64,000 nucleotides of DNA from Spirillospora albida (lineage in GTDB: Bacteria > Actinomycetota > Actinomycetes > Streptosporangiales > Streptosporangiaceae): positions 310,001 to 374,000 of the forward strand of contig NZ_JOFJ01000005.1 in assembly GCF_000718255.1 (NCBI RefSeq). The letters are read 5' to 3'. This document shows, in pieces, positions 34,623 through 42,497 of this stretch; positions within the stretch are counted from its first letter, which is position 1; every line of letters begins with the position of its first letter. The position numbers and the translations under genes were made by a program. Below the pieces are notes generated by a model. That model ran no database searches, was not told where the DNA came from, and worked only from the letters and a program-made list of their open reading frames with translations.

Positions 34623-36341
34623 ATGGCGATCCTTCATCCCGCGAACTCCACAGCCATGCGAACGCTGCGGCTGCGCCGGAGCACCGCCCGCGGCGATCCC
34701 GTCCGGCCCGCCCTCGCCCCGCTGCTGGACGCGCACCGCACCGCCTTCCCCAACGCCGACACCGGCGAGCTGAGGCGCGGCTACGCGGTCGCGGAGCGGA
34801 TGCACCGCGGCCAGCTGCGCAATTCCGGCGCTCCCTACATCACGCATCCGCTCGCCGTCGCGATGATCCTCGCCGGCATGGGCCTGGACACCACCACCCT
34901 CGTCGCCGCGCTGCTGCACGACACCGTCGAGGACACGCCGTACACGATCGGGGAGGTCAGGGCCGACTTCGGCGAGGACGTGGCCGTCCTCGTCGACGGG
35001 GTCACGAAGCTGGACGGCGAGCGGTGGGGCGACCGCGCCGAGGCCGAGACGTTCCGCAAGATCGTGCTGGCCGCCGCCGCCGACCTGCGGGTCCTGGTGA
35101 TCAAGCTGGCGGACCGCCTGCACAACCTCCGCACGCTGCGCCACTACCCCGCGCACAAGCGCGCCCGGTACGCCACCGCGTCGCACGAGCTGCTCGTGCC
35201 GTTCGCCGAGCGGCTCGGCATCCACGTCCTGAAGCGGGAGATGGACGACCTGGCGTTCGCCGCCAGCGACCCCGCCGCGCACGACGCCACCGGACGGGCC
35301 GTCCGGACGGCGCTGCGGCAGGCCGGGCCGGTGTTCGGCCCCGCGATGGCGCTGGTGCGCGCGTCCCTCGCCGGGCACGGGGTCGAGGCCGAGGTGCGGC
35401 TCCGCCCGTCGCACCTGTACGCGGTGCACCAGGCGTCCGGCGGTGATCTCGCGGGGCTGCGGCCCGGCGAGGCCGCGCGGCTCCTCGTCCTGGTGGACGG
35501 GACGGACCGCGACTGCTACATCGCGCTCGGCGCCGTCCACGCGGCCCTGCACCCGGTGCCGGGGCGCGTCCGCGACCACATCGCGCTGCCCAAGGACAAC
35601 CTGTACCAGTCCCTGCACACCCGGGTGATCAGCCCGGCCGGCGACCCGTTCGAGGCGATCGTCCGGAGCCGGGCGATGCATCCGGTCGCCGAGTACGGCA
35701 TCGTCGCGCACATCCGCGCCGCCTGCGACGGCGCCGCCACCGCCGACGCCGTGGCGGGCCGCCGCGACCTGGTGTGGCTGAGCCGCCTGCTGGCCTGGCA
35801 GTCCGACGCGCCGTCCGCGGACTTCCTGGCCGGCCTGCGCGCCGACCTCGCCGCCGGGAACGTCGCGGTGTTCACCCCGGACGGCGAGATCGTCCCGCTG
35901 CCGGCGGGCGCGACCGCGCTGGACTTCGCGTACGCGCTGGCGCCCGAGACCGGCCACCGCAGCATCGGCGCGGTGATCAACGGCCGGCTGGCGCCGCTGT
36001 CGGCCGAGGTGCGCAGCGGGAACGTCGTGGAGATCCTCACCGATCCCGGCGCCGTCCCGTCCGCCGACTGGCTCGACTTCGCGGCGACCGTCCCGACCCG
36101 CGTCCACATCCAGCGGGCGGTGGCGCGGCGCGACGCGGAGGAGGCGGCCGACGCGGGACGGCGGCGGCTCGTCCGGGCGCTCGCCGGGCGCCGCGTCGAT
36201 CTGCTGGCGGCCGAGGCCCGCGGCGACTCCCTCGCCGTGGCACGCGACCTCGGCTTCACCGAGATCGACGAGATGTACGGCGCGCTGGCGTCCGGCTCGG
36301 TGAGCCTGGACGATCTGCTGAACCGCTTCGCCCGCGCCTAG
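34623..36341 (+). CDS. RelA/SpoT-like protein with HD hydrolase and degenerate synthetase
   Basis: The protein has 572 residues, short for full Rel (about 750). The HD part (about 45-200) is intact: HRGQLRNSGAPYITHP, LLHDTVEDT (H99 D100, E103 D104) and KLADRLHNLRTL. The synthetase part (about 215-370) keeps DCYIALGAVHAALHPVPGRVRDHIALPKDNLYQSLHT but has lost the usual DLxAxR segment around RLRPSHLYAVHQAS. A TGS domain follows (FTPDGEIVPLPAGATALDFAYA) and no ACT domain. The likely role is (p)ppGpp hydrolysis with impaired synthesis, as a second enzyme beside a full Rel elsewhere. The start may be ATG 34623 or GTG 34620. Confidence 0.88.
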   Translation: MAILHPANSTAMRTLRLRRSTARGDPVRPALAPLLDAHRTAFPNADTGELRRGYAVAERMHRGQLRNSGAPYITHPLAVAMILAGMGLDTTTLVAALLHDTVEDTPYTIGEVRADFGEDVAVLVDGVTKLDGERWGDRAEAETFRKIVLAAAADLRVLVIKLADRLHNLRTLRHYPAHKRARYATASHELLVPFAERLGIHVLKREMDDLAFAASDPAAHDATGRAVRTALRQAGPVFGPAMALVRASLAGHGVEAEVRLRPSHLYAVHQASGGDLAGLRPGEAARLLVLVDGTDRDCYIALGAVHAALHPVPGRVRDHIALPKDNLYQSLHTRVISPAGDPFEAIVRSRAMHPVAEYGIVAHIRAACDGAATADAVAGRRDLVWLSRLLAWQSDAPSADFLAGLRADLAAGNVAVFTPDGEIVPLPAGATALDFAYALAPETGHRSIGAVINGRLAPLSAEVRSGNVVEILTDPGAVPSADWLDFAATVPTRVHIQRAVARRDAEEAADAGRRRLVRALAGRRVDLLAAEARGDSLAVARDLGFTEIDEMYGALASGSVSLDDLLNRFARA

Positions 36342-36937
36342 AGGCCGCGATGGGAGGCGGTCACGACGGCCGCGATCAGCGTGCACACGCTCGCGCCGCC
36401 GGCCAGGTTGAGCGCGGACGTGGCGAGCGCCGCGTCCAGCGGCCCGTCCACCACCAGGGGCAGGGCGGTCAGCAGCCCGACCGCGATGCCGGAGATCCAG
36501 CCGAACGTCCGGATCGGCCGCGCGGCCGTCGCGAGCAGCAGGTGCATCAGCGCGGTCGCCTGGATCGTCGCGGCGAGCGCGCACACGGCGTAGCTCGTCG
36601 CCGCCGCCCCGACCGGAACGTCCGGGGCCGCGAACACCGGCACCTGGACGGCGAACATCAGCCGGAAGACCACCACCGCGAGGAACACCGTCCCGGCCGC
36701 GAGCACCGCGAACGCCGCGCCCGCGCACCACAGCGGGCGCAGCGGCAGCCGCAACTCCGCCGCGATCTCCTGGTGCAGCGCGATGAAGTCCTGGTAGCGC
36801 TGCGCCGGGGCCTCCGCCGGACGCCGCCGCGCCGTGGCGGGACACCGGTAGGACCGTTCCCAGGGCCGTGGCATCGGACGGCCGGCCTGCCTTCCGGGCA
36901 AGCCCCCCGAATACCGCCCGAATGGCGTGTCGGGCAT
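36338..36937 (-). CDS. Membrane protein of unknown function, 199 aa
   Basis: A basic, Pro-rich N-terminus (about 60 residues, KxxxQDFIALHQEIAAELRLP) precedes four or so membrane helices (LWCAGAAFAVLAAGTVFLAVVVF, ATSYAVCALAATIQATALMHLLLA, FGWISGIAVGLLTALPLVV, and a last one near ALNLAGGASVCTLIAAVV). GGGGGAGGGAAC precedes the ATG, a strong ribosome site. The last 4 nt overlap the convergent Rel-like gene. I recognise no family. Confidence 0.7.
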   Translation of the reverse strand: MPDTPFGRYSGGLPGRQAGRPMPRPWERSYRCPATARRRPAEAPAQRYQDFIALHQEIAAELRLPLRPLWCAGAAFAVLAAGTVFLAVVVFRLMFAVQVPVFAAPDVPVGAAATSYAVCALAATIQATALMHLLLATAARPIRTFGWISGIAVGLLTALPLVVDGPLDAALATSALNLAGGASVCTLIAAVVTASHRGL

Positions 36938-37137
36938 GTTCCCTCCCCCGCTGCGAACAGCTAGGTGCTACCCGGAGCTGATCGGAGGAACTCCCACGGC
37001 CGAGACAATTTGCCGACGTTTGCCCGCACCGTCCGGCAATGCCGCGGCCCCACCGGAGTCCTTGGGACGGAGGTGGACGAACCCCCTGCGAGGCATACGG
37101 AAACCCCGCCCCGACAGGGACACGCAGGGCACGTAAA

Positions 37138-37174
37138 AGAGGATCCCGGGGGGGCGCCCCCCCCGGGATCCTCT
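37138..37174 (-). terminator. Strong intrinsic terminator after glnII
   Basis: A perfect stem of 17 pairs around a 3-nt loop (AGAGGATCCCGGGGGGG / CCCCCCCGGGATCCTCT), followed on the minus strand by TTTT (CTCTTTTACG). It lies 16 nt beyond the glnII stop. Confidence 0.93.
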
Positions 37175-37190
37175 CAGGCTCAACGACGGA

Positions 37191-38204
37191 TCAGACCTGG
37201 CCGGCCTTCTCCAGGGCCTCGCAGACGGTGCCGGTGATCAGGCGGGCCACCACGTACGGGTCGCAGTTGGCGTTGGGGCGGCGGTCCTCGATGTAGCCCT
37301 TCTTGTCCACCTCGACCTGCCACGGGATGCGCACCGACGCGCCGCGGTCGGACACGCCGTAGCTGAACTCGCTCCACGGGGCCGTCTCGTGCATGCCGGT
37401 CAGGCGGCGCTCGATGTCGGCGCCGTAGCCGGCCACGTGCTCCTGCGCCTTGCCGGCGAGCGCCTCGCACGCGGTGACGATGGCGTCGTAGCCCTCGCGC
37501 ATGGCCTTGGTGGAGTAGTTGGTGTGGCAGCCGGCGCCGTTCCAGTCCCCGGCGACGGGCTTGGGGTCGAGCGTGGCGGACACGTTGTGGTCCTCGGCGA
37601 TGCGGTAGAGCAGCCACCGGGCGATCCACATGTGGTCGCCGACCTCCAGCGGGCCCGCCGGGCCGATCTGGAACTCCCACTGGCCGGGCATGACCTCGGC
37701 GTTGATGCCGGAGAACTGGAGGCCCGCCTCCAGGCAGGCGTCCATGTGCTTCTCGACGATCTCGCGGCCGAACACCTCGTCCGCGCCGACGCCGCAGTAG
37801 TAGAAGCCCTGCGGGGCGGGGAAGCCGCGCTCCGGAAAGCCGAGCGGGCGGCCGTCCTTGAAGAAGGTGTACTCCTGCTCCATGCCGAACCAGGACTCCT
37901 GCGCCGCGTACTTCTCGGCGATCGGACGCAGCTGCGCCCGCAGGTTCGTCGGGTGCGGCGTGCCGTCCACGAGGTAGACCTCGCACAGCACGAGCTTGTT
38001 GTCACCGCCGCGGATCGGGTCGGGACACACGAAGACGGGCTTGAGCACGCAGTCCGACTTGTCGCCGGGCGCCTGATTCGTGCTGGAGCCGTCGAAACCC
38101 CAGTCCGGCAGGTCGGCGCCGTCGGGAAGGATCTTGGTCTTCGAGCGCAGCCGCGCGGTGGGCTCGGTGCCGTCGATCCAGATGTACTCGGCCTTGTAGC
38201 TCAA
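37191..38204 (-). CDS. glnII: Glutamine synthetase, type II (eukaryote-like)
   Basis: The protein has 337 residues. It makes glutamine from glutamate, ammonia and ATP. LSYKAEYIWIDGTEPTARLRSKTKIL at the N-terminus and the conserved short GSII architecture (LPDWGFDGSSTNQAPGDKSDC, then WFGMEQEYTFF with the metal-site Glu residues, GINAEVMPGQWEFQIGPAG, GAGCHTNYSTKAMRE) are clear. The TTG at 38204, preceded by GAAGGGATCG, gives exactly the family N-terminus; the longer frame is not used. GSII is the second, nitrogen-regulated glutamine synthetase of actinomycetes. A GlnR-like box lies upstream and a strong terminator downstream. Confidence 0.95.
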   Translation of the reverse strand: MSYKAEYIWIDGTEPTARLRSKTKILPDGADLPDWGFDGSSTNQAPGDKSDCVLKPVFVCPDPIRGGDNKLVLCEVYLVDGTPHPTNLRAQLRPIAEKYAAQESWFGMEQEYTFFKDGRPLGFPERGFPAPQGFYYCGVGADEVFGREIVEKHMDACLEAGLQFSGINAEVMPGQWEFQIGPAGPLEVGDHMWIARWLLYRIAEDHNVSATLDPKPVAGDWNGAGCHTNYSTKAMREGYDAIVTACEALAGKAQEHVAGYGADIERRLTGMHETAPWSEFSYGVSDRGASVRIPWQVEVDKKGYIEDRRPNANCDPYVVARLITGTVCEALEKAGQV

Positions 38205-38267
38205 CGTCGATCCCTTCGTCACTGCCGGCCCCGCCGGTTCCGGCCTCAAGGAGAGTCCCAATAGGGC

Positions 38268-38305
38268 ATTTCACACCTGTTGCCCATATGTGAACGCCAT
38301 GTAAA
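38268..38305 (-). promoter_or_regulatory. Candidate GlnR box upstream of glnII
   Basis: On the minus strand four pentamers with exact 6-nt spacers read TTTAC, TTCAC, GCAAC, GAAAT. This fits the a-b-a-b spacing of the actinobacterial GlnR box (gTnAC-n6-GaAAC repeated), although individual sites deviate. It stands 64 nt upstream of the start. Nitrogen control of glnII by GlnR is known in Streptomyces. Confidence 0.55.
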
Positions 38306-38422
38306 CCGCCGTTCGACCTGCGCGAACACGCCTTGAGACCCTGGTCACCCCGTCCAGCCGGCCCCCGTCCCACCCTGCCCGCGGCCCCTGGCCGAAACCC
38401 CCGGCCCGCAGGTGAGCGGTCG

Positions 38423-38833
38423 TCAAGACCTGGGGCTCGACCGTCGCCGTCGATACATGACGAAGATCCCCGCAACGATCGCGATGACGAGGCCCACCGA
38501 CATGACCAGCAGGCCGAAGACGGACCCCGCGTTGCCCTTCCTGAAGGCGTTGGCCATCTCACCGGTGCCGATGCCACCGATGAAGATCCACACGCCGATG
38601 GCCGAGGCGAAGGCCGAGGACCACCACCAGCGCGCGCACACCGCCGCCATCCCCCCGAACAGGGCTATGACCAGGACCCCCGGTGGGAAGTTCCCCGGCA
38701 GGGCGCCCCAGTCGGGCGCCTCGAAGATCGACGGCTTGGAGATCCATTGGACGATCAGCCCGAGGATCGCCAGCCCCAGGCCGCCCAGAGGCAGGCCGAG
38801 GTTCTCCTTGGCGGGTTCAACGATTCCGTTCAT
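38423..38833 (-). CDS. Four-helix membrane protein of unknown function, 136 aa
   Basis: Hydrophobic segments appear at LGGLGLAILGLIVQWI, FPPGVLVIALFGGMAAVCARWWW, FASAIGVWIFIGGIGTG and VFGLLVMSVGLVIAIVAGIFVMY, then a basic tail (RRRRSSPRS). I recognise no family. The start could be ATG 38833 or ATG 38854, both with modest ribosome sites. The previous gene encodes another membrane protein 49 bp upstream on the same strand, so the two may be one transcript. Confidence 0.6.
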   Translation of the reverse strand: MNGIVEPAKENLGLPLGGLGLAILGLIVQWISKPSIFEAPDWGALPGNFPPGVLVIALFGGMAAVCARWWWSSAFASAIGVWIFIGGIGTGEMANAFRKGNAGSVFGLLVMSVGLVIAIVAGIFVMYRRRRSSPRS

Positions 38834-38882
38834 CCTGCTGTTCCTTCTTCCCATGGTGAGAGTCCTCGTCGCTGGGCCGGAG

Positions 38883-39278
38883 TCAGCCATCCGCCGCGTC
38901 ACGCGGCTTCGACCACATGGCCGCGAGTCCGAAGACGATCGCGGCGACGAATGCCAGCATTTGCAGCCACCCGGCACCGAAGTCGATCGCTTCGCCCGGT
39001 GTGACGAGCCGATCCCGGAATCCGGGATCGGAGAGGCCCCCGAATACGAACAAGGCCGAAACGGCGCCCGCCGCCAGTGGCGCGAAACGCCACGGAGCAC
39101 CGACGACGAACGCGGCAAGAGCAAGGTAGATCAGGGGTCCTGGTCCGTCGTAGCCGGCGATGAGACTCCCCGACTTCACGACCTCAGGTCCCGCATCACC
39201 GACGGCGGCCAATACCAGCGCGCCGCAGACCGCGTACCCGCATTTCCGGTCCGAAGGCGTTCGCGTTCCAGAAGTCAT
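38883..39278 (-). CDS. Membrane protein of unknown function, 131 aa
   Basis: Several helices: CGYAVCGALVLAAVGDAG, GPLIYLALAAFVVGAPWRF, PLAAGAVSALFVFGG, and a last one near AGWLQMLAFVAAIVFGLAAMW. I recognise no family. ATG 39278 is the likeliest start; the longer frame is not supported. It precedes a second membrane gene in the same direction and borders the tRNA-relic stretch to the right. Confidence 0.55.
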   Translation of the reverse strand: MTSGTRTPSDRKCGYAVCGALVLAAVGDAGPEVVKSGSLIAGYDGPGPLIYLALAAFVVGAPWRFAPLAAGAVSALFVFGGLSDPGFRDRLVTPGEAIDFGAGWLQMLAFVAAIVFGLAAMWSKPRDAADG

Positions 39279-39390
39279 GCGGGCCAGCGTGTTACATACG
39301 GGAAAGCGCGCACATCGTCTCGGGGAGGTATCCGCGCCTACGCCGTCCGGCGCACGGGTGGGACACGCAGTGAGGCGCCCACATGACGAA

Positions 39391-39422
39391 GGGCCATGAT
39401 CCATCTCTGCGGATCATGGCCC
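39391..39422. terminator. Perfect 12-bp hairpin
   Basis: GGGCCATGATCC (39391-39402) pairs perfectly with GGATCATGGCCC (39411-39422) around an 8-nt loop. It lies 113 nt upstream of the leftward membrane gene and next to the tRNA half, so it probably terminated a lost transcript, perhaps that of the former tRNA. Confidence 0.6.
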
Positions 39423-39431
39423 TGAGCCGGG

Positions 39432-39473
39432 TGGGCGCGGACGGTTTCGAGCCGCCGACTCCTCGCTTGCAAG
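39432..39473 (-). pseudogene. 3' half of a tRNA (anticodon TGC-like), relic
   Basis: On the minus strand the spacing is exactly tRNA-like: anticodon loop CTTGCAA, anticodon 3' strand GCGAG, 5-nt variable loop, T-stem/loop/stem 5-7-5 (loop CTCGAAA), acceptor strand CGCGCCC and discriminator A. The matching 5' half is missing. Such 3' tRNA ends are what an integrative element leaves at its attachment site. Confidence 0.65.
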
Positions 39474-39638
39474 GAGCCGTGATCATCAAACTGCACGCAA
39501 GTGGCACGGGGCCGTCTTGCCGCGTGGCACGCACACCGGTCGCCCGCCTGAGGCTTCCCACCTCAACCCCTGACGACAGTCACGCGCGCATCCCTGACTT
39601 CCCAGAGCCGGAGTGCCCCCGCCGGAGGCATGCGTTCG

Positions 39639-39842
39639 TCAGGTGTAGACGCCCTCCCAGCACTCCTCATGACTTGTGGTGAAGTCGTCCGGACGGCTCC
39701 GGCGTAGATCGTCGTAGCGCGCATAGAGAACCTGCGCAGCTTCCTGCAAACCGCACTCGAACGTCGACATGAGCCACCTGACAGCCCGCAGAATCTGACG
39801 TTCGACAATCAGCCTGTCGAGAGGCTCCCGCTCGCTGGCCAT
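39639..39842 (-). CDS. Small protein of unknown function, 67 aa
   Basis: The peptide is MASEREPLDRLIVER followed by a helix-rich stretch (ILRAVRWLMSTFECGLQEAAQVLYARYDDLRRS) and an acidic end. The middle faintly recalls an ANTAR-type helical pair (LM-x-x-F and a later AA-x-x-LY), but the resemblance is weak. ATG 39842 has GGATG upstream. It lies between two tRNA relics and may be leftover cargo of a mobile element. Confidence 0.4.
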   Translation of the reverse strand: MASEREPLDRLIVERQILRAVRWLMSTFECGLQEAAQVLYARYDDLRRSRPDDFTTSHEECWEGVYT

Positions 39843-39994
39843 GCGGGCATCCTGGCACGCGCGGTGATACCGCCCAACTGAGTTCGTTGGGCGGCGGCGT
39901 GCCCCGGTGACCGCCGGCACCTGGCGACCGTGGCGAAGGCGTCGCGATGCCCGGCCCGGCGCGGCCGTCCGGTGACCGGCGCCCACGCCGCACG

Positions 39995-40055
39995 CTCCGC
40001 CGACTCTCGCTTACAAGGCAAGATCAACCCGCCTCTGCGCATACCCTGAGCTGCA
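39995..40055 (-). pseudogene. Degenerate tRNA-like relic (anticodon TGT)
   Basis: The minus strand has a paired anticodon arm (CTTGC, loop CTTGTAA, GCGAG) and, upstream of it, a D-arm-like CAGCTCAGGGTATGCGCA separated by extra bases. The T-arm is not recognisable. About 20 bases around the anticodon arm nearly repeat the relic at 39432-39473. Confidence 0.4.
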
Positions 40056-40148
40056 AAGCAGGCCCTGGAGTCGGCCGCTGTCCACCGTAGTCGCTCCAAA
40101 GCCACGTACCGCAAGCAGCGCCGGAGACGGTATCCTCTTCCCGGTCAA

Positions 40149-40221
40149 GGGGCTGTAGCGCAGCTGGAAGCGCAGCGAGCTTACACCTCGCAGGTCGTCG
40201 GTTCGAGCCCGGCCAGCCCCA
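40149..40221 (+). tRNA. tRNA-Val (anticodon TAC)
   Basis: All arms fold: acceptor GGGGCTG/CAGCCCC (7 perfect pairs), D-stem GCGC/GCGC, anticodon stem GCGAG/CTCGC with loop CTTACAC (anticodon TAC), 5-nt variable loop, T-stem GTCGG/CCGGC with loop TTCGAGC, discriminator A and then CC. It reads GTA/GTG codons. The only intact tRNA in the window, it marks the left edge of the accessory block. Confidence 0.93.
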
Positions 40222-40865
40222 CCCAAAGAACGCTCTGGGTATGTCACTCAGGCAGCGTAAGGCGCCGCATCCTCGGTGGCGGCTATGGCGCCTCCTACTG
40301 TGTGCCATGCCACCACCGTCCTCAACCATTGGCGCTGCCTCGCGCGCAACTCCGCCGCCGCACTTCCATAGACCTCACCCAGGACGGACCGTCGGCCACG
40401 AACGGCCGGGCGATCTCCCGCAACCGCCTGCTCGGCAGGTTAGGCATGCCCGGCTCCTGTGAAGCACAGCGGCTTCGCTGCCGTCGTGCAGGGCAGCCCG
40501 GCTGTGCAGGCCGTCGAACCGGCCCACACCGCGTCACCGAACCCCTCCCGGAACCACACGCAACGAACCTACTATCGAACGTATGTACGAATCTGGAAAA
40601 ACCCGACCAAGGACGATCGACACACCGTCACCTGACGAAAGACTGGATCTGCTCACGCCCTCACCGCACGGCGCGCAGGGGCCCGAGTCACTCCGGGAAG
40701 CGGTTGGGTCAGGCACGCGAGCCGGTCCGCTTTCCAGCACAGCTGCCTACCGTCGTCCGTCCGCAACGCGTCCCGACCGCCCTGTAGCTGTTGTCCTGGT
40801 TTGCCTGGGTAGAGTGTGGGCTCCTCAGGCGCCGAACCGGATTCAGGAAGCACCGAAGCCCACCC
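40222..40865. other. Gene-poor stretch after tRNA-Val
   Basis: About 640 bp without a gene I can support. Open frames here have atypical amino-acid content and no ribosome sites. The only structured feature is an SOS-like box at 40575-40590. The stretch may be decayed element DNA between the tRNA and the next gene. Confidence 0.55.
40575..40590. promoter_or_regulatory. SOS-box-like palindrome, one mismatch
   Basis: TCGAAC GTAT GTACGA differs from the LexA consensus TCGAAC-N4-GTTCGA by one base. No intact SOS gene follows; a short frame starting at the ATG inside it (40583) has no family resemblance. Confidence 0.45.
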
Positions 40866-42497
40866 ATGCGTCCCATCCATGGAGCGACAGTCCGCGCAGA
40901 CCGCTCGGTCCTCGCCGTCGCCCACACGGTCACCTCGATGACCCGGCTCCTGGACGTCCTGGCCGCCCTCCAAAACGACTCTTGCTTGCAGATCTTCCTC
41001 ACAACCATTCCCGGGACCACCATTCCGGAGGGTGTTAAGGAATTTATCGGCGACCTCGCAATGAAAACCGTTTCCTGGAAGGCGGCCACGCAATACCAGT
41101 TCGACCTTGCCGTCGCCGCAGGAAGCAGTGGACCGCTATATGAAATAGATGCGCCATTGATTGCCATTCCGCATGGCGCTGGATACAATAAATACTTGCG
41201 CCGGGACGCCGGGACGCCGGGACGCCGGGACGCCGGGACGCCGGGACGCCGGGACGCCGGGACGCCGGGACGCCGGGACGCCGGGACGCCGGTTTCGCAT
41301 CAAGAGCAGCTGGAGCAGCTCGCCGACCAGTGCCCTGAGGCCTTGCCCCGGGCGGTGGTCGTGGGAGATCCCTGTTTCGATCGGCTGCTGGCGAGCGTTC
41401 CGTGGCGGCGGCACTACCGGGCGGCGCTCGGGCTTGGTGAGGGGCAGCGGCTGGTGCTGGCGACCTCCACCTGGGGACCGAGTTCATTGCTCGGACGGCG
41501 GCCCGAATTGTTTGCGCGGCTTCTCGGTGAACTGCCGGTCGACGAATATGCCGTGGCGGCCGTCGTCCACCCCAATGTCTGGCACCATCACGGTCCCTGG
41601 CAGCTGCGGGCCTGGCTGGCGGACTGCCGGCGGGCCGGATTGCTTCTGATTCCACCGCGTGAAGGGTGGCGGGCCGCACTCGTCGCGGCCGACGTGGTGA
41701 TCGGCGACCACGGTTCGGTGACCCTTTACGGCGCTGCGCTCGGGCGTCCGGTACTGCTGGACGGCTTTCCCTGGGACGAGGTCGACCCGCGCACGGCCCT
41801 GGCCCGGATGGCGCGGCGCGCGGAGGTCATCGGCGACGGGCCGCTCGCCGGGCGGATCGACTCCGTGATCACCGGGCACGATCCGAAGGCCGGACGGCGT
41901 ATCGCGGAGGAGGCGTTCGCCTTCCAAGGGCGCAGCCTCGAGATCTTGCGGGCGGAGATGTACCGGCTGATGCGGCTCGACCAGCCGTCCAGGCGCGTTC
42001 GTGTGACGGCCGTACCGCCGCCGGTTCCCGAGCCGCGCACCTGGGAGGACGCCGAGCGTCCTGCCCTGATCGCGGCCGTGACGATCAAGGAGTCCGCGGG
42101 GCGGGCGGAGTTCGTCGTGGAACGCGTCCCGGCGGAGATGGTGGATCTCCGTTCCGTTCCTCTGCACGGCGGTCGCCACCTGGTGGTGGACGGCACCGAG
42201 ACCGACCATCGGCTCAGGGAGATCGCCGACATCGTCCTCCATCGGGCCGGGAGCGGCCCCGAGCCCGGCGATGTACCCACGGTGGCCGAGGCGAGCGACG
42301 GTGAATGCCGGGTGCGCCTGCCCGACGGGGGCGTCGTCCGGCTGCGGGCAACGCCCGACGTCGATTGCGGGCTGCTGGCCTCGGCCGTCCATGCCTGGTC
42401 GGCCCAAGGCCGGACGATCGCGGCCCTGCCCCCACGTCTCGTCCTCCGCGTGGGACGGATCGAGGTGCCGTTCAGCTGCGACGTGGCCTCAGGATGA
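40866..42497 (+). CDS. Glycosyltransferase-like (CDP-glycerol glycerophosphotransferase-like) protein with repeat insertion
   Basis: The protein has 543 residues. The first part (VLAVAHTVTSMTRLLDVLAALQ, ITIP-type strands, APLIAIPHGAGYNKYL) and middle (AVVVGDPCFDRLLASVPWRRHYRAALGL, VHPNVWHHHGPW, DVVIGDHGSVTLYGAALGRPVLL) follow a two-Rossmann GT-B pattern with the late GDHGS element typical of CDP-glycerol transferases. Residues about 112-143 are encoded by an 8-bp tandem repeat and read RRDAGTPG four times. Bases 41040-41200 are unusually AT-rich. ATG 40866 has only a distant AGGAAG. The C-terminal 200 residues (from PSRRVRV) are unrecognised. The last 9 nt overlap the NLR-like gene end to end. 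Confidence 0.7.
   Translation: MRPIHGATVRADRSVLAVAHTVTSMTRLLDVLAALQNDSCLQIFLTTIPGTTIPEGVKEFIGDLAMKTVSWKAATQYQFDLAVAAGSSGPLYEIDAPLIAIPHGAGYNKYLRRDAGTPGRRDAGTPGRRDAGTPGRRDAGTPVSHQEQLEQLADQCPEALPRAVVVGDPCFDRLLASVPWRRHYRAALGLGEGQRLVLATSTWGPSSLLGRRPELFARLLGELPVDEYAVAAVVHPNVWHHHGPWQLRAWLADCRRAGLLLIPPREGWRAALVAADVVIGDHGSVTLYGAALGRPVLLDGFPWDEVDPRTALARMARRAEVIGDGPLAGRIDSVITGHDPKAGRRIAEEAFAFQGRSLEILRAEMYRLMRLDQPSRRVRVTAVPPPVPEPRTWEDAERPALIAAVTIKESAGRAEFVVERVPAEMVDLRSVPLHGGRHLVVDGTETDHRLREIADIVLHRAGSGPEPGDVPTVAEASDGECRVRLPDGGVVRLRATPDVDCGLLASAVHAWSAQGRTIAALPPRLVLRVGRIEVPFSCDVASG
41199..41292. repeat. 8-bp tandem repeat, about 11.75 copies, inside a gene
   Basis: The unit CCGGGACG runs without error from 41201 to 41292, with two more matching bases at 41199-41200. 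Because 8 is not a multiple of 3, each unit gained or lost shifts the reading frame of the host gene. Three units give a 24-nt, 8-residue peptide period. Confidence 0.95.

Noticed and set aside
36940..37137. Gap between the 199-aa membrane gene and the glnII terminator, considered for a cyclic di-AMP riboswitch
   Set aside because: Scattered GGAGGA and CCGAG blocks do not make the expected pseudoknot pattern, and no cell-wall hydrolase gene follows.
39383..39682. Plus-strand frame with GADGFEPPTPRLQ
   Set aside because: This peptide type arises when the complement of a tRNA gene is translated; here it lies on the tRNA 3'-half relic and the hairpin beside it.
40011..40247. Minus-strand frame with GGAGRARTDDLRGVSS
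   Set aside because: It is the antisense reading of the intact tRNA-Val and is not a gene.
40583..41038. Plus-strand frame starting MYESGKTRP inside the SOS-like box
   Set aside because: Composition is unlike coding sequence here, it overlaps the glycosyltransferase-like gene in another frame, and no family resemblance is seen.
41199..41292. Short repeat array considered as a CRISPR
   Set aside because: The repeat is a contiguous 8-bp satellite with no spacers and no cas genes nearby.
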